From NCBI GenBank assembly GCA_903875445.1, contig CAIQWD010000042.1:1-32384 (forward strand): a stretch of DNA of 32,384 bases. Direction: 5' to 3'. The notes under the pieces are model-generated. The model was given only the letters and a program-made list of their open reading frames with translations. It made no database searches and was not told where the DNA came from. Numbering within the stretch: the stretch's first letter is position 1; the number at the start of each line of letters is the position of its first letter. A program made the position numbers and the translations under genes. The DNA comes from an uncultured delta proteobacterium. Lineage in GTDB: Bacteria; Desulfobacterota; Desulfobulbia; Desulfobulbales; Desulfocapsaceae. Below are positions 1 through 7,309 of the stretch, piece by piece.

Positions 1-56
1 CCTCTCCCGCTTGTTGAGCGAGATCCAGCACCAACTCCCCCACCGGACTTTACCAG

Positions 57-578
57 CTATTGTACCTTCATGATAGGCAGGCTTGCCGAAAGGACTCGAA
101 GCATCGGGTAAATTCCGGCGACTATTTTCCCCCGCAGATGGTCATCAATTACTTTCTCATTAAGAGCAGCATACGCCTTATGGGTGCAACCAGTGCATGT
201 CCCCTTCGGCTTAACGCAGACGGGTTTCCATTCATTCAGACAGGAGGGAGAATACCCAGACGTTCCTTTTTTCTTGTTTTCCCATCTCCTGGCGTAAACA
301 TCGTCCCGCCCTTTGAAAAGCGACATGAACAGCCTGATTTTTTTTCCTTCGTCAGCATTCTTGCTCATGCCTGGAGGCGAAACTTCAGCAGCTTGCGGAG
401 CGATTATTTCAAATTCGGATGTTTTCCCGGGAATTTCATCACCCGAATACCGCACCTCCGCAATAACCAACCGTGCCTTCAGATCTCTGATTTCCTCTTT
501 CAAGTTACTGTTCTCAATCAATAACACCTGACACTTCTCAGCCAGCTCTGAAATTGAAATAGAATCTTCAATTTTCAC
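57..578 (-). pseudogene. N-terminal fragment of a TOTE conflict-system primase
   Basis: The 173-codon frame starts with a coiled-coil-like segment (about residues 8-45). It then carries the segment typical of the N-terminus of TOTE (transposon-encoded AEP primase plus helicase) proteins: LFKGRDDVYARRWENKKKG (about 87-105), a Cys cluster around CVKPKGTCTGC (C121, C128, C131) and the GIYPML motif (155-160). In intact proteins that motif leads into the catalytic primase core and then helicase and nuclease domains. Here the family resemblance stops right after GIYPML (near base 99). Thirteen unrelated codons and a stop follow, so the primase active site and everything downstream are missing. A deletion or insertion junction is inferred. 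Family recognition is from memory of the conserved motifs. A non-functional remnant in a decayed island is the best reading. Confidence 0.72.
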
Positions 579-747
579 ATTGAGACCTCTTGCATTTTCC
601 GTCTGAAACGCAGGGATTAAAACTCTTCAAGAACAAGTTTTATGGACATTGCCAGCAGGAAAGCTCATAGGGCCAGATAAAGACATCGCATGACAAGTTC
701 GATATGGCAATCGGCAGATAAACACTGCCGCCGATATCTATCGGAGA

Positions 748-1161
748 GTGAAAACGATATCCTTATGGGCGTATAATGTCAATTATAGCGATCGGTATCA
801 TGTAGCCTACCACGAGATAACGATACAGATTCCGCACAGCGTTTCGGTAGCGGTTCCCAGAGACTCGCGGCGACCATCGATTGACTATCCGCCACTCCTC
901 GTTCACCGATTCTCCGATCGGGCATATCTCGCTGGATTCGAGGAACATCAAATCGACGGCATATCCGTCAAAATTTACAGTCCTGAAAAAACGCTCGCCG
1001 ACTGTTTCAAATTTCGCAACAAAATCGGTATGGACGTGGTACTGGAAGCCCTGAAACTCTATAGAACTCGCAAGAAGTTCAATCACGAGAGGCTACTCAT
1101 ATACGCAAGGATTTGCAGAGTCGAAAAGGTGATGCGCCCCTACCTGGAAGCGAGTGTATGA
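748..1161 (+). pseudogene. AbiEi-type antitoxin, N-terminally truncated
   Basis: The frame matches the C-terminal part of AbiEi-family antitoxins (type IV toxin-antitoxin, transcriptional autoregulators). Recognisable segments are ITIQIPHSVSVAVPRDSRRP, LLVHRFSDRAYLAGFEEH, VKIYSPEKTLADCFKFRNKI and VMRPYLEA near the end. The usual N-terminal winged-helix DNA-binding domain is absent. The first ~17 residues (from a GTG at 748) do not resemble the family, and no upstream frame supplies the domain. A promoter-like GTGAAA, 18 bases, TATAAT lies at 748-777 inside the frame, so the annotated start is doubtful. The stop overlaps the ATG of the toxin remnant by 4 bases (ATGA), as in intact AbiE operons. 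The product, if made, could not repress its promoter in the usual way. Confidence 0.75.
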
Positions 1162-1414
1162 AACCCACAAGGAATGTACCGGCATCTGTTCGGCAACGAC
1201 TCCTCAATCATGCCAAGAATGATAAAAGGCCATTTAATGAGCTGCTATATTACGCTATGGAGCGGTTTTTGTACTGCCTCTCCCGTCAACCCATGCCGAC
1301 TGCTTCATTCTCAAGGGCGCGTTGAGCAAGCTAAACAAACGATTTTTCAATTCCAACGTCATCATCACAATATCTGTGGCCAAAATTGTGTCCAAAAATC
1401 GTGATGAACTGTGA
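1158..1414 (+). pseudogene. AbiEii-type toxin, frameshifted N-terminal remnant
   Basis: From the ATG at 1158 the frame reads MKPTRNVPASVRQRLLNHAK and then a segment ending ELLYYAMERFLYCLSRQ. This is the characteristic N-terminus of AbiEii/AbiGii nucleotidyltransferase toxins. Around 1290 the matching frame shifts: HADCFILKGAL, the expected next motif, is read in another frame (1292 onward), and that frame runs into unrelated sequence and stops at 1414. The nucleotidyltransferase catalytic motifs that should follow are missing. The 4-base overlap with the antitoxin stop shows the original operon order. Family assignment is good; function is almost certainly lost. Confidence 0.75.
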
Positions 1415-1450
1415 CTTGTAATTATTATGAGTGATATCCAACCTGGAAAG

Positions 1451-1492
1451 GTGATCTACAGAAAAGCTTTTAATAATATATTCTTAGATCAC
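1451..1492. repeat. Inverted repeat near the island end
   Basis: GTGATCTA at 1451-1458 and TAGATCAC at 1485-1492 form a perfect 8-base inverted repeat separated by 26 AT-rich bases. It lies about 40 bases left of the tmRNA 3'-end fragment, where recombinase arm-type or accessory sites of an integrated element would sit. No function is shown. The surrounding 1415-1530 has no coding potential that I can see. Confidence 0.35.
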
Positions 1493-1530
1493 TTAAAATC
1501 ATTTTGTATCTCATATTGACATCTGCTTGC

Positions 1531-1560
1531 ACATGGGTTCGACTCCCGCCGCCTCCACCA
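1531..1560 (+). other. tmRNA (ssrA) 3'-end fragment, attachment-site scar
   Basis: The bases GGGTTCGACTCCC followed by GCCGCCTCCACCA are the T-arm and acceptor 3' half, with encoded CCA, of a bacterial tmRNA. No tmRNA body is present upstream: there is no 5' acceptor half, no tag-peptide frame and no pseudoknot region, and 1415-1530 is AT-rich and unrelated. Islands that integrate into ssrA duplicate this 3' end as attL/attR. A lone 3' end with an integrase remnant 180 bases to the right is therefore read as an attachment-site scar, possibly a junction of two tandem insertions. The downstream ~100 bases include a T-rich stretch (about 1620-1631) that could be the original terminator region. 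Confidence 0.7.
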
Positions 1561-1742
1561 TTTGGAAGTTCAAAGAAGTCCGGTAAAGACCAAAAATCCC
1601 AGTGTTGATAAGGCATTTGGGGTTTTTTCTTGCCAACAGTGTCCAGCAAAATCCATGGACATACCGACATGAGTGACGGTATTTTAGGCGGTATATCCAA
1701 CTACCGCCGGAGGAATTCAAGAAACAGAAGAAAATTCAATGA

Positions 1743-1832
1743 GCTGCTCTTCGAAATATGGGATACGGCAAAGATGAAATGACCGGTCATGGATTTTGGG
1801 CAATGATCCGGGTATGGCGACAGAGGCTATAA
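1743..1832 (+). pseudogene. Tyrosine-integrase C-terminal remnant
   Basis: Reading from 1743 gives AALRNMGYGKDEMTGHGF followed by WAMIR. This resembles the box II region of P4-type integrases, where the family usually has TGHGFRAM with catalytic His and Arg. Here the Arg position is Trp. The same frame is blocked by TGA just upstream (1740-1742) and ends at TAA 1830-1832. Only about 30 codons remain, and the N-terminal and most of the catalytic domain are absent. Its place just downstream of the tmRNA 3' end, in the same orientation, is the classic position for an ssrA-targeting integrase. Confidence 0.6.
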
Positions 1833-2256
1833 AGAAAAATGAATCCTCGCAACGCTGGATTGAAGGCAAGGATGGTATTATTGACTACCATATCGTTGGC
1901 GTTTATCAGGGACGGACCAATGTTGTTGGTGACAGTAACTGGATAGGATATGCGGATGTGACCGACCGTGTTGAGATAGACTTGAAATGGATCCTTTCCG
2001 AGTCAAAAATGGTGGGAACGCCCACCTTTCAAAACACACAATCTGAAGTCAAGAATCCACGCAACCCTGACCTTCCTGTCTGCCGCCGGTACTCAAGGGC
2101 GAGTACGAACACTACGAACTTCAGGGGATCAAGCAAGGCTTGAGCGGCGCGCTCGAACTGCAAGTGAAAACCACCTACCCCGTTGTTGAAGTTGCACAGT
2201 TTTGCACCGGTAGCCGCAAGTCCTTGCCTGCAAGCAGCAAGACAGATGTTTCCTGA
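1796..2256 (+). pseudogene. Conserved hypothetical protein, frameshifted
   Basis: I do not recognise a named family. The first frame (1796-2143) contains a soluble, protein-like segment with IDYHIVGVYQGRTNVVGDSN and GYADVTDRVEIDLKWIL. Near 2060-2080 the sensible reading moves to another frame, which continues from about 2080 with LPPVLKGEYEHYELQGIK and TYPVVEVAQFCTGSRKS, and stops at 2254-2256. The Pro/Cys-containing junction and continued amino-acid character suggest one gene broken by a small indel. The start may be ATG 1814, because the bases before it belong to the integrase remnant. No signal peptide or catalytic motif is apparent. Confidence 0.5.
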
Positions 2257-2332
2257 CCATCGTGGATTTTTATGGTCAGTGAGCTATTTTAAAATTGAGA
2301 AGAAGGAGCCATTAGCAAAAATTTATTTACGG

Positions 2333-2358
2333 GCCGGCAGATGCCGTTCATCTGCGGC
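2333..2358 (-). terminator. Possible terminator of the binding-protein/kinase operon
   Basis: On the minus strand, GCCGCAGATG and CATCTGCCGGC form a 10-base stem with one bulged base and a 5-base loop (aacgg), 28 bases past the kinase stop. The tail is AT-rich (ccgtaaataaattttt), with the T-run displaced by about 11 bases. It is acceptable but not a textbook intrinsic terminator. Confidence 0.4.
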
Positions 2359-2386
2359 TCGAAAAATAGGAGGAATCAGTATTTCA

Positions 2387-4642
2387 TCAATGAGCAGGCA
2401 ACGAACCAAGTACCTCCTCGAATTCATGTATATTGTAAGGTTTGGCAATCGCGCCGCTAAAGCCGTATTCCTGGAAGTTGGACATGATCGGGTCATTCGA
2501 GTACCCGCTTGATACGAGGAGACAGGCTTTGGGGAAAAAAGAGAGGATCTGCTCTGCGGCTTCCTTTCCGCCAAGCCCGCCAGGAATGGTCAAATCCATG
2601 ATAACCGTTAAAAAGGGTGTCCCGGATTCCACAGAGGCTTTGTAGAGCTCAATTGCTTTTTCCCCGCTCGCGCATGTTGTAACCTCATAACCAAGATGGG
2701 TGAGCATTGCCGCTGCTATATCTCTGATCATTTCCTCGTCATCCATGACAAGAATAGAGCCACCCTTGTGTCCACCAGTCTCTTGTGGAGTGATGTCGGT
2801 TTGAAATATTTTATCAACCTCGCCAAGTGATGGAAGATAGATGATGAAGGTTGTTCCTTTTCCGACAGTGGAATTTACGCCAATATAACCGTCATGCCGC
2901 TTTATAATCGAGTGGACCGAAGCAAGTCCCAGACCGTTGCCGGTTGACTTGGTTGTGAAGTAGGGGTCGAAGATTCTTTTCAAATCGTCTGCCGATATTC
3001 CACACCCCTGATCGGCAAATGTCAGACGGATATATTCGCCTGGTGGCAGTGATAATGAATTCTTGTCAGCAAGAATCTCATTCTGGGCAGTGACCGTCAA
3101 TTCTCCGCCTCCCGGCATCGCTTGTGTGGCGTTGATGATGAGGTTATAGAAGACCTGGCTTATCTGCCCTTCGTCAGCCTCCAAAGCATGGATTGAATCA
3201 GGTATATCGACGATTGCCTTGATTTTTGATCCACGAAGTGTAAAAGAAAGGGCTTCCTTTATAAGGTGCTGTGGTGAAACAACCTTTTTGATCGGATCAC
3301 CACCACGTGCAAAGGTAAGCAGTTGATGGGCAAGTTCTCCGGCTCGCACCGATGCTTTTTCGGCTTCAGCCAAGGGTTTATATGATTTGTCGGCGATATC
3401 GAGAAAGACCTTCGCAATGGAGATGTTGCCCTTGATCCCTGTCAAAATGTTGTTGAAATCGTGAGCAATTCCTCCTGCCAGGACACCCAGGGATTCCAGC
3501 TTTTCGATCTTCAGAAGTTCTTTTTCTCGTTCTTTACGTTCTGTTATGTCGCGCGTGATGGAGATAATATGCGCTACGCCTTTCAGGGAGATGACTCTAG
3601 CGGACAACAATCCGGTTACGAGACTGCCATCTTTCCTCCTAAATTGTGCTTCGAGGTTTTCGACAAAACCATTTTCCTGAAGCCCTAGGACCAGTTGTTT
3701 CAAGTCAGCAGGATCATGCCATATGTCGAGTTCCAAGGGCGTTCTTCCAATAACATCTTCACGGGTAAAGCCGGTCGCCCTGATGAATCCTTCGCTGATA
3801 TCCACATAGAGACCGTCGTCCATACGGGAAATATTCACCGCATCCGGACTAAAATTAAACGTCAGGCGAAATTTGTCCTCACTTTCTCGTAGATCGCGGT
3901 TTTGGCTCTCGATCTGCAAGTAGGAATCAGCAAGATCGACGGACATGCGGTTGAAGGCTGTGGTAAGGTCGCCGATTTCGTCTTCACTCTTTACCTCCAC
4001 CTGATCCCCCAGCGCACCGCTCTTCATGCGCAACATGGCATCTCTCAGCGAAGAGATAGGATGAATGACCACCCGGGACAGGATGTAATTCAGTACCACC
4101 AGCAGAATGACAAAGATGGAGCCGAGAAGACCGCCGAAGATGAGGTAGGATTGCCGCTGTTGCCGCTCTATTTCAGCCAAGGAATAGTCGATGCGGATAA
4201 AGCCGATGCACTCATGTACGACTTCGATGGCTTGCACAAATATCAGGATTTTCATGTCGGCAATTTGGTCTTGGCGGATCAGACTGGTTGCCGGTGGCTG
4301 CGGCAGATTTGCCGGGATGAGATTTGGTCTGTCGGGATTCTCTCCTTCGTTGAGCAGGAGTGTCCCAGCCTTGTCATAGACAGCGATGTTCACTATACCT
4401 TCGACCTTGCGCATTTGGACGAGGCGAAGGGCCATGGCCCGCTTGCGGTCCTCGAATATCTCGTTGGCAAGAGGTTCCTGGTCACGATCCACGATCGACT
4501 TCAGAAGCATCTCCTTCTGCTTCATGGCCGATTGCATACTGCGCTGTTGGAAGGGCAGCTCGATGGCGATAAAAATAGCAGCAATAAGGAGAAAAGTGCC
4601 CAGAATCGCAACATTTACTTTCTGTCGCAATGCCCATTTCAT
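2387..4642 (-). CDS. Membrane hybrid histidine kinase (HAMP-PAS-HisKA-HATPase-REC)
   Basis: This 751-residue sensor kinase has transmembrane helix 1 (about 10-28), a periplasmic region (about 30-165), transmembrane helix 2 (about 166-188), HAMP (about 189-240) and PAS (about 255-370). A HisKA domain follows with phosphoacceptor H394 in LAGGIAHDFNN. The HATPase has the N-box around N504, DQGCGIS and the GNGLGLAS lid. A C-terminal receiver has the acidic pair in VMDDEE, phospho-Asp D683 in IMDL and K734. The receiver-only output means a histidine phosphotransferase or further regulator is needed; none is in the window. It is the last gene of a three-gene minus-strand unit after two periplasmic binding proteins, which are its plausible ligand presenters. 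The start ATG overlaps a tiny leader frame (ATGA), suggesting translational coupling. Confidence 0.92.
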   Translation of the reverse strand: MKWALRQKVNVAILGTFLLIAAIFIAIELPFQQRSMQSAMKQKEMLLKSIVDRDQEPLANEIFEDRKRAMALRLVQMRKVEGIVNIAVYDKAGTLLLNEGENPDRPNLIPANLPQPPATSLIRQDQIADMKILIFVQAIEVVHECIGFIRIDYSLAEIERQQRQSYLIFGGLLGSIFVILLVVLNYILSRVVIHPISSLRDAMLRMKSGALGDQVEVKSEDEIGDLTTAFNRMSVDLADSYLQIESQNRDLRESEDKFRLTFNFSPDAVNISRMDDGLYVDISEGFIRATGFTREDVIGRTPLELDIWHDPADLKQLVLGLQENGFVENLEAQFRRKDGSLVTGLLSARVISLKGVAHIISITRDITERKEREKELLKIEKLESLGVLAGGIAHDFNNILTGIKGNISIAKVFLDIADKSYKPLAEAEKASVRAGELAHQLLTFARGGDPIKKVVSPQHLIKEALSFTLRGSKIKAIVDIPDSIHALEADEGQISQVFYNLIINATQAMPGGGELTVTAQNEILADKNSLSLPPGEYIRLTFADQGCGISADDLKRIFDPYFTTKSTGNGLGLASVHSIIKRHDGYIGVNSTVGKGTTFIIYLPSLGEVDKIFQTDITPQETGGHKGGSILVMDDEEMIRDIAAAMLTHLGYEVTTCASGEKAIELYKASVESGTPFLTVIMDLTIPGGLGGKEAAEQILSFFPKACLLVSSGYSNDPIMSNFQEYGFSGAIAKPYNIHEFEEVLGSLPAH

Positions 4643-4665
4643 ACGCTAATGATTTCTGTTTTCAT
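4639..4665 (-). other. Eight-codon leader frame coupled to the kinase
   Basis: On the minus strand, ATG AAA ACA GAA ATC ATT AGC GTA TGA encodes MKTEIISV. Its ATG follows a purine-rich GGGGGGA that begins just after the stop of the upstream binding protein. Its TGA overlaps the kinase ATG as ATGA. The kinase ATG has no close Shine-Dalgarno of its own, so re-initiation from this minicistron is a plausible way of starting kinase translation. It may also be chance. Confidence 0.35.
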
Positions 4666-4676
4666 AGTTTTCCCCC

Positions 4677-5816
4677 CTATGAGGGTTTGAAGGTCTTAAA
4701 ATAAACCGTGGCGTCTTTCTCATATTTCAGGATCACCGCCGCTTTGTTCAGCGGATTGCGGTTTTCATCAAAGGTGATATCGCCGGTTATGCCCTTGAAT
4801 CCTCGGGTGGCGGCCAGGGCATCGCGAATTTTCGGCGGATCGTCAGAATGCGCTCGGGTTATGGCATCGGCAAGAAGGGTAACGGCATCATAAGCTAATG
4901 GAACGGTATAAGCGGTAATCCGGTAATAAGATTTTTCAAAGGTTTCGATGAACCGACGGCTCAAGACATCAGAGCTGCCTTTATTCCAAAGAGAACAGGT
5001 ATAGCTTCCCTCAGCGGCATCGCCGGCATATTGATACAGCAGATCTTCACTCCAACCATCGCCGCCCATATATTGCAACTTGATGCCCAAATCTCTGGCC
5101 GTTTTCATTATTAATCCAGTGTCCTTGCTATAACCGGGAACAAATACGACCTTGGGGGCGAACACCTGCACCTTTTTGAGCAAGGCAGGGAAATCGGTAA
5201 CGTCTCCGAGATACTCTCCTTCCATGAGAATTTCGCCGCCGGCTTTTCGGTACTGTTCTATGAACACTTTGGCTAGTCCGATGCTGTATTTGTTTCCGGC
5301 ATTGGTCAGAACCACGGCAGTCCCGGCATTTTGGTCGTGAAAGGCGAATGTCGCCATAATTTTACCCTGAAAATCGTCGATAAAACAGGTTCTGAAAATA
5401 TAATCCCCCACTGCAGTGAGTTCGGGTGTTGTTGCGCTGGGAGATATCATGGGAATATGTGCGGCCTGGAGCACCCGGGCCATGGCCATGGCATGGGAAC
5501 TTCCTGCCCCACCGAGCACCGCCTTTACCCCCTCCTTGACGGCTTTTTCCGCCGCAGCTTTCGAGCCAATGGCGGTGCTTTGGTTATCGATTTCGATCAA
5601 CTCCACTGTTTTGCCCAGCAGGCCGCCTTTGTTGTTGATTTCCGCCATGGCAAATCGGAGTCCATCGAAAATCATGGTGTTCCCCGTTGCTGCCTCCCCG
5701 CTCTTGGCGAAGATGGCCGCCACTTTGATGGTCTCGGAGGCGAACAATATCCGCGAAAACAGCAAGGAAAATACAAGAATGAAGCAACCGACAAAAAGCT
5801 GTTTTTTTCTATTCAT
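4677..5816 (-). CDS. Periplasmic binding protein, branched-chain amino acid type (type 1 fold), second copy
   Basis: This 379-residue protein has an N-terminal signal peptide (hydrophobic segment about 8-26, cleavage likely near ASE). It has the Leu/Ile/Val-binding-protein layout: IKVAAIFAKSGEAATGN, INNKGGLLGKTVELIEIDNQ, a hinge segment around MISPSATTPELTAVGDYIFR, and a C-terminal GFKGITGDITFDENRNP that is highly typical of the family. It would bind a small ligand, probably an amino acid or related carboxylate, in the periplasm. No permease or ATPase genes of the LivHMGF type adjoin it. Its neighbours are a closely similar paralogue upstream (28-base gap) and a hybrid kinase downstream (34-base gap). 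A sensory role feeding the kinase is therefore inferred, though it could also serve a transporter encoded elsewhere. Ligand unknown. Confidence 0.9.
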   Translation of the reverse strand: MNRKKQLFVGCFILVFSLLFSRILFASETIKVAAIFAKSGEAATGNTMIFDGLRFAMAEINNKGGLLGKTVELIEIDNQSTAIGSKAAAEKAVKEGVKAVLGGAGSSHAMAMARVLQAAHIPMISPSATTPELTAVGDYIFRTCFIDDFQGKIMATFAFHDQNAGTAVVLTNAGNKYSIGLAKVFIEQYRKAGGEILMEGEYLGDVTDFPALLKKVQVFAPKVVFVPGYSKDTGLIMKTARDLGIKLQYMGGDGWSEDLLYQYAGDAAEGSYTCSLWNKGSSDVLSRRFIETFEKSYYRITAYTVPLAYDAVTLLADAITRAHSDDPPKIRDALAATRGFKGITGDITFDENRNPLNKAAVILKYEKDATVYFKTFKPS

Positions 5817-5844
5817 ACAGTTTCCTGAAGCTCATTTATTAACC

Positions 5845-6984
5845 TTACTCGGTAATTGTTTTCACATATTCCCAAGAGTCTTTTTCGAATTTCTGTATGA
5901 CTGCCGATTTATTAACCGGGTTGCGATTTGCATCAAAGGTGATTTCTCCGGTGACGCCTTTAAATTCTTGTGTTTCCGCCAAGGCGGCTCGAATGTCTCT
6001 GGGTTCTATAGAATCAGCCCGTTTGATTGCATCAGCCAGAAGCATGACCGCATCATAGCTTAAGGCTGCTATCGGATCTATTTTGATTGAGGGATAGGCT
6101 TTTTCATAAACCTGCAAAAATTGCCGGCTCTGGGAATCTGGGTTTTCCTGGTGCCAATGGCTTATACAGTACGTTCCAATTGCGGCATTTCCGGCATATT
6201 TGTAAAGCTCCTGCAATCCGTCTCCACTTAAAAAGATCGATTCTATACCCAATTCCCGGGATTGCTTGATAATAAAGCCGGTATCGGCATCATACCCGGG
6301 CACAAAGCAGACATCAGGTTTCAATTCCTTCACCTTCACAAGCTGTTCTTCAAAATTGACGGCTTCACCCAGATAATCCCCTTCCCAGAGAATCTTTCCA
6401 CCCAATTTCTTAAATTTTTCAATGAAGAGCCTGGCCAGACCGAGACTGAATTTTTGACTAGTATTGGTGAGAACGACTGCGGTTTTCGCTTGCAGTTCCT
6501 TGGTGGCGAATGTCGCCATGACCTCGCCTTGAAAATCATCAATGAAACAGACTCGAAATATGTAGTTGCCGACAAGCGTGACCTCGGGATTGGTGGAAAC
6601 AGGAGAGAGCATGGGAATGCCGGCAGCTTGGAGGGCTGGAGCCATCCCCAAAGAATGAGAACTCCGCGTTGCGCCGATAACGGCAACGACTTTTGCCTCG
6701 ATTGCCTCCAGGGCTGCCTGCCTAGCACCCAGAGCTGTGCTTTGGTCACCAAATTCAAGCAATTCAATTGGATGCCCGAGGAGGCCGCCCGCATCGTTCA
6801 ACTGTTTAACTGCCAACCGAATCGCCGAAAAATGCGGCCGCAGACTGGGAACCACTACCGACTGCCCTGTCACAGGAAAAATAGCTGCAATTTTAACACT
6901 ATCAGCGGTATAGAGCGGAGAAGGCAGCAGCAACCAAAACAATAAAACCGACCATGGGATGAAGTAGTAGAAACTCCTTTTCAT
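5845..6984 (-). CDS. Periplasmic binding protein, branched-chain amino acid type (type 1 fold), first copy
   Basis: It has 379 residues, the same length as the next gene, and parallel motifs: VKIAAIFPVTGQSVVVPS, LNDAGGLLGHPIELLEFGDQ, MLSPVSTNPEVTLVGNYIFR, FIDDFQGEVMATFA and FKGVTGEITFDANRNP. A signal peptide covers about residues 1-26 (WSVLLFWLLLPSPLYTA). It is clearly a tandem duplicate of the 4677-5816 protein, but diverged. The N-terminal ligand loop reads GQSVVVPSLRPHF here and GEAATGNTMIF there, so the two copies may recognise different ligands. It is the first gene of the unit with the hybrid kinase and has a promoter-like sequence about 105-130 bases upstream. The pairing suggests a two-component sensing module with two alternative binding proteins. 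That function is inference. Confidence 0.9.
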   Translation of the reverse strand: MKRSFYYFIPWSVLLFWLLLPSPLYTADSVKIAAIFPVTGQSVVVPSLRPHFSAIRLAVKQLNDAGGLLGHPIELLEFGDQSTALGARQAALEAIEAKVVAVIGATRSSHSLGMAPALQAAGIPMLSPVSTNPEVTLVGNYIFRVCFIDDFQGEVMATFATKELQAKTAVVLTNTSQKFSLGLARLFIEKFKKLGGKILWEGDYLGEAVNFEEQLVKVKELKPDVCFVPGYDADTGFIIKQSRELGIESIFLSGDGLQELYKYAGNAAIGTYCISHWHQENPDSQSRQFLQVYEKAYPSIKIDPIAALSYDAVMLLADAIKRADSIEPRDIRAALAETQEFKGVTGEITFDANRNPVNKSAVIQKFEKDSWEYVKTITE

Positions 6985-7088
6985 TACGTTTCCCTTGCCT
7001 CCTTTGCAATTCTATGCGGTGTTTTCTTTCACATACGCGAACTTTCCATTGAGAGATGAGGGGATAACGATTTGTTGTCTTTAAATAG

Positions 7089-7116
7089 GGTATAAGAAAG
7101 GCCAAGGCTGTGTCAA
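7089..7116 (-). promoter_or_regulatory. Sigma-70-like promoter for the binding-protein/kinase operon
   Basis: On the minus strand, TTGACA (7116-7111), a 16-base spacer and TATACC (7094-7089) face the first binding-protein gene. The leader of about 100 bases to the start at 6984 has no further gene. The -35 is a perfect consensus match and the spacing is slightly short. The rest of the 325-base gap (6985-7309) holds only this site and the hairpin at 7252-7280; I see no gene in it. Confidence 0.5.
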
Positions 7117-7251
7117 GAATGATGCAAAGTCAATTTTTGAGGTTGTAGGCCCAAACACGCGAAAATTTCGCGCGCGATTATCTGTCCAATGCAATGTGAT
7201 TCCAGTCTCCAGTTGTCATGCTATGTAAGAGGTTGGCCTTTTTCCTGACTA

Positions 7252-7280
7252 TGGCGCAGGAGGGAGGTTCCCCTGCGCCA
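7252..7280 (-). terminator. Strong hairpin after the ABC importer operon
   Basis: TGGCGCAGG and CCTGCGCCA make a perfect 9-base stem with an 11-base loop, 30 bases past the ATPase stop (minus strand). There is no clear T-run after the stem, so it may be a transcript-stabilising 3' hairpin or a weak terminator. Confidence 0.4.
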
Positions 7281-7309
7281 CCTGAGAATCCCATGCAGTG
7301 CGTACGATC

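Noticed and set aside
1-56. Short minus-strand frame at the left edge with a VGELVLDLAQQAGE-like translation
   Set aside because: Too short and cut by the edge, with no motif or start that can be supported.
1415-1560. Intact tmRNA gene
   Set aside because: Only the T-arm and acceptor 3' half are present; there is no 5' acceptor strand, tag frame or pseudoknots upstream.
3902-4690. Plus-strand frame of 262 codons
   Set aside because: It lies antisense to the well-supported hybrid kinase and has no recognisable motif or family composition.
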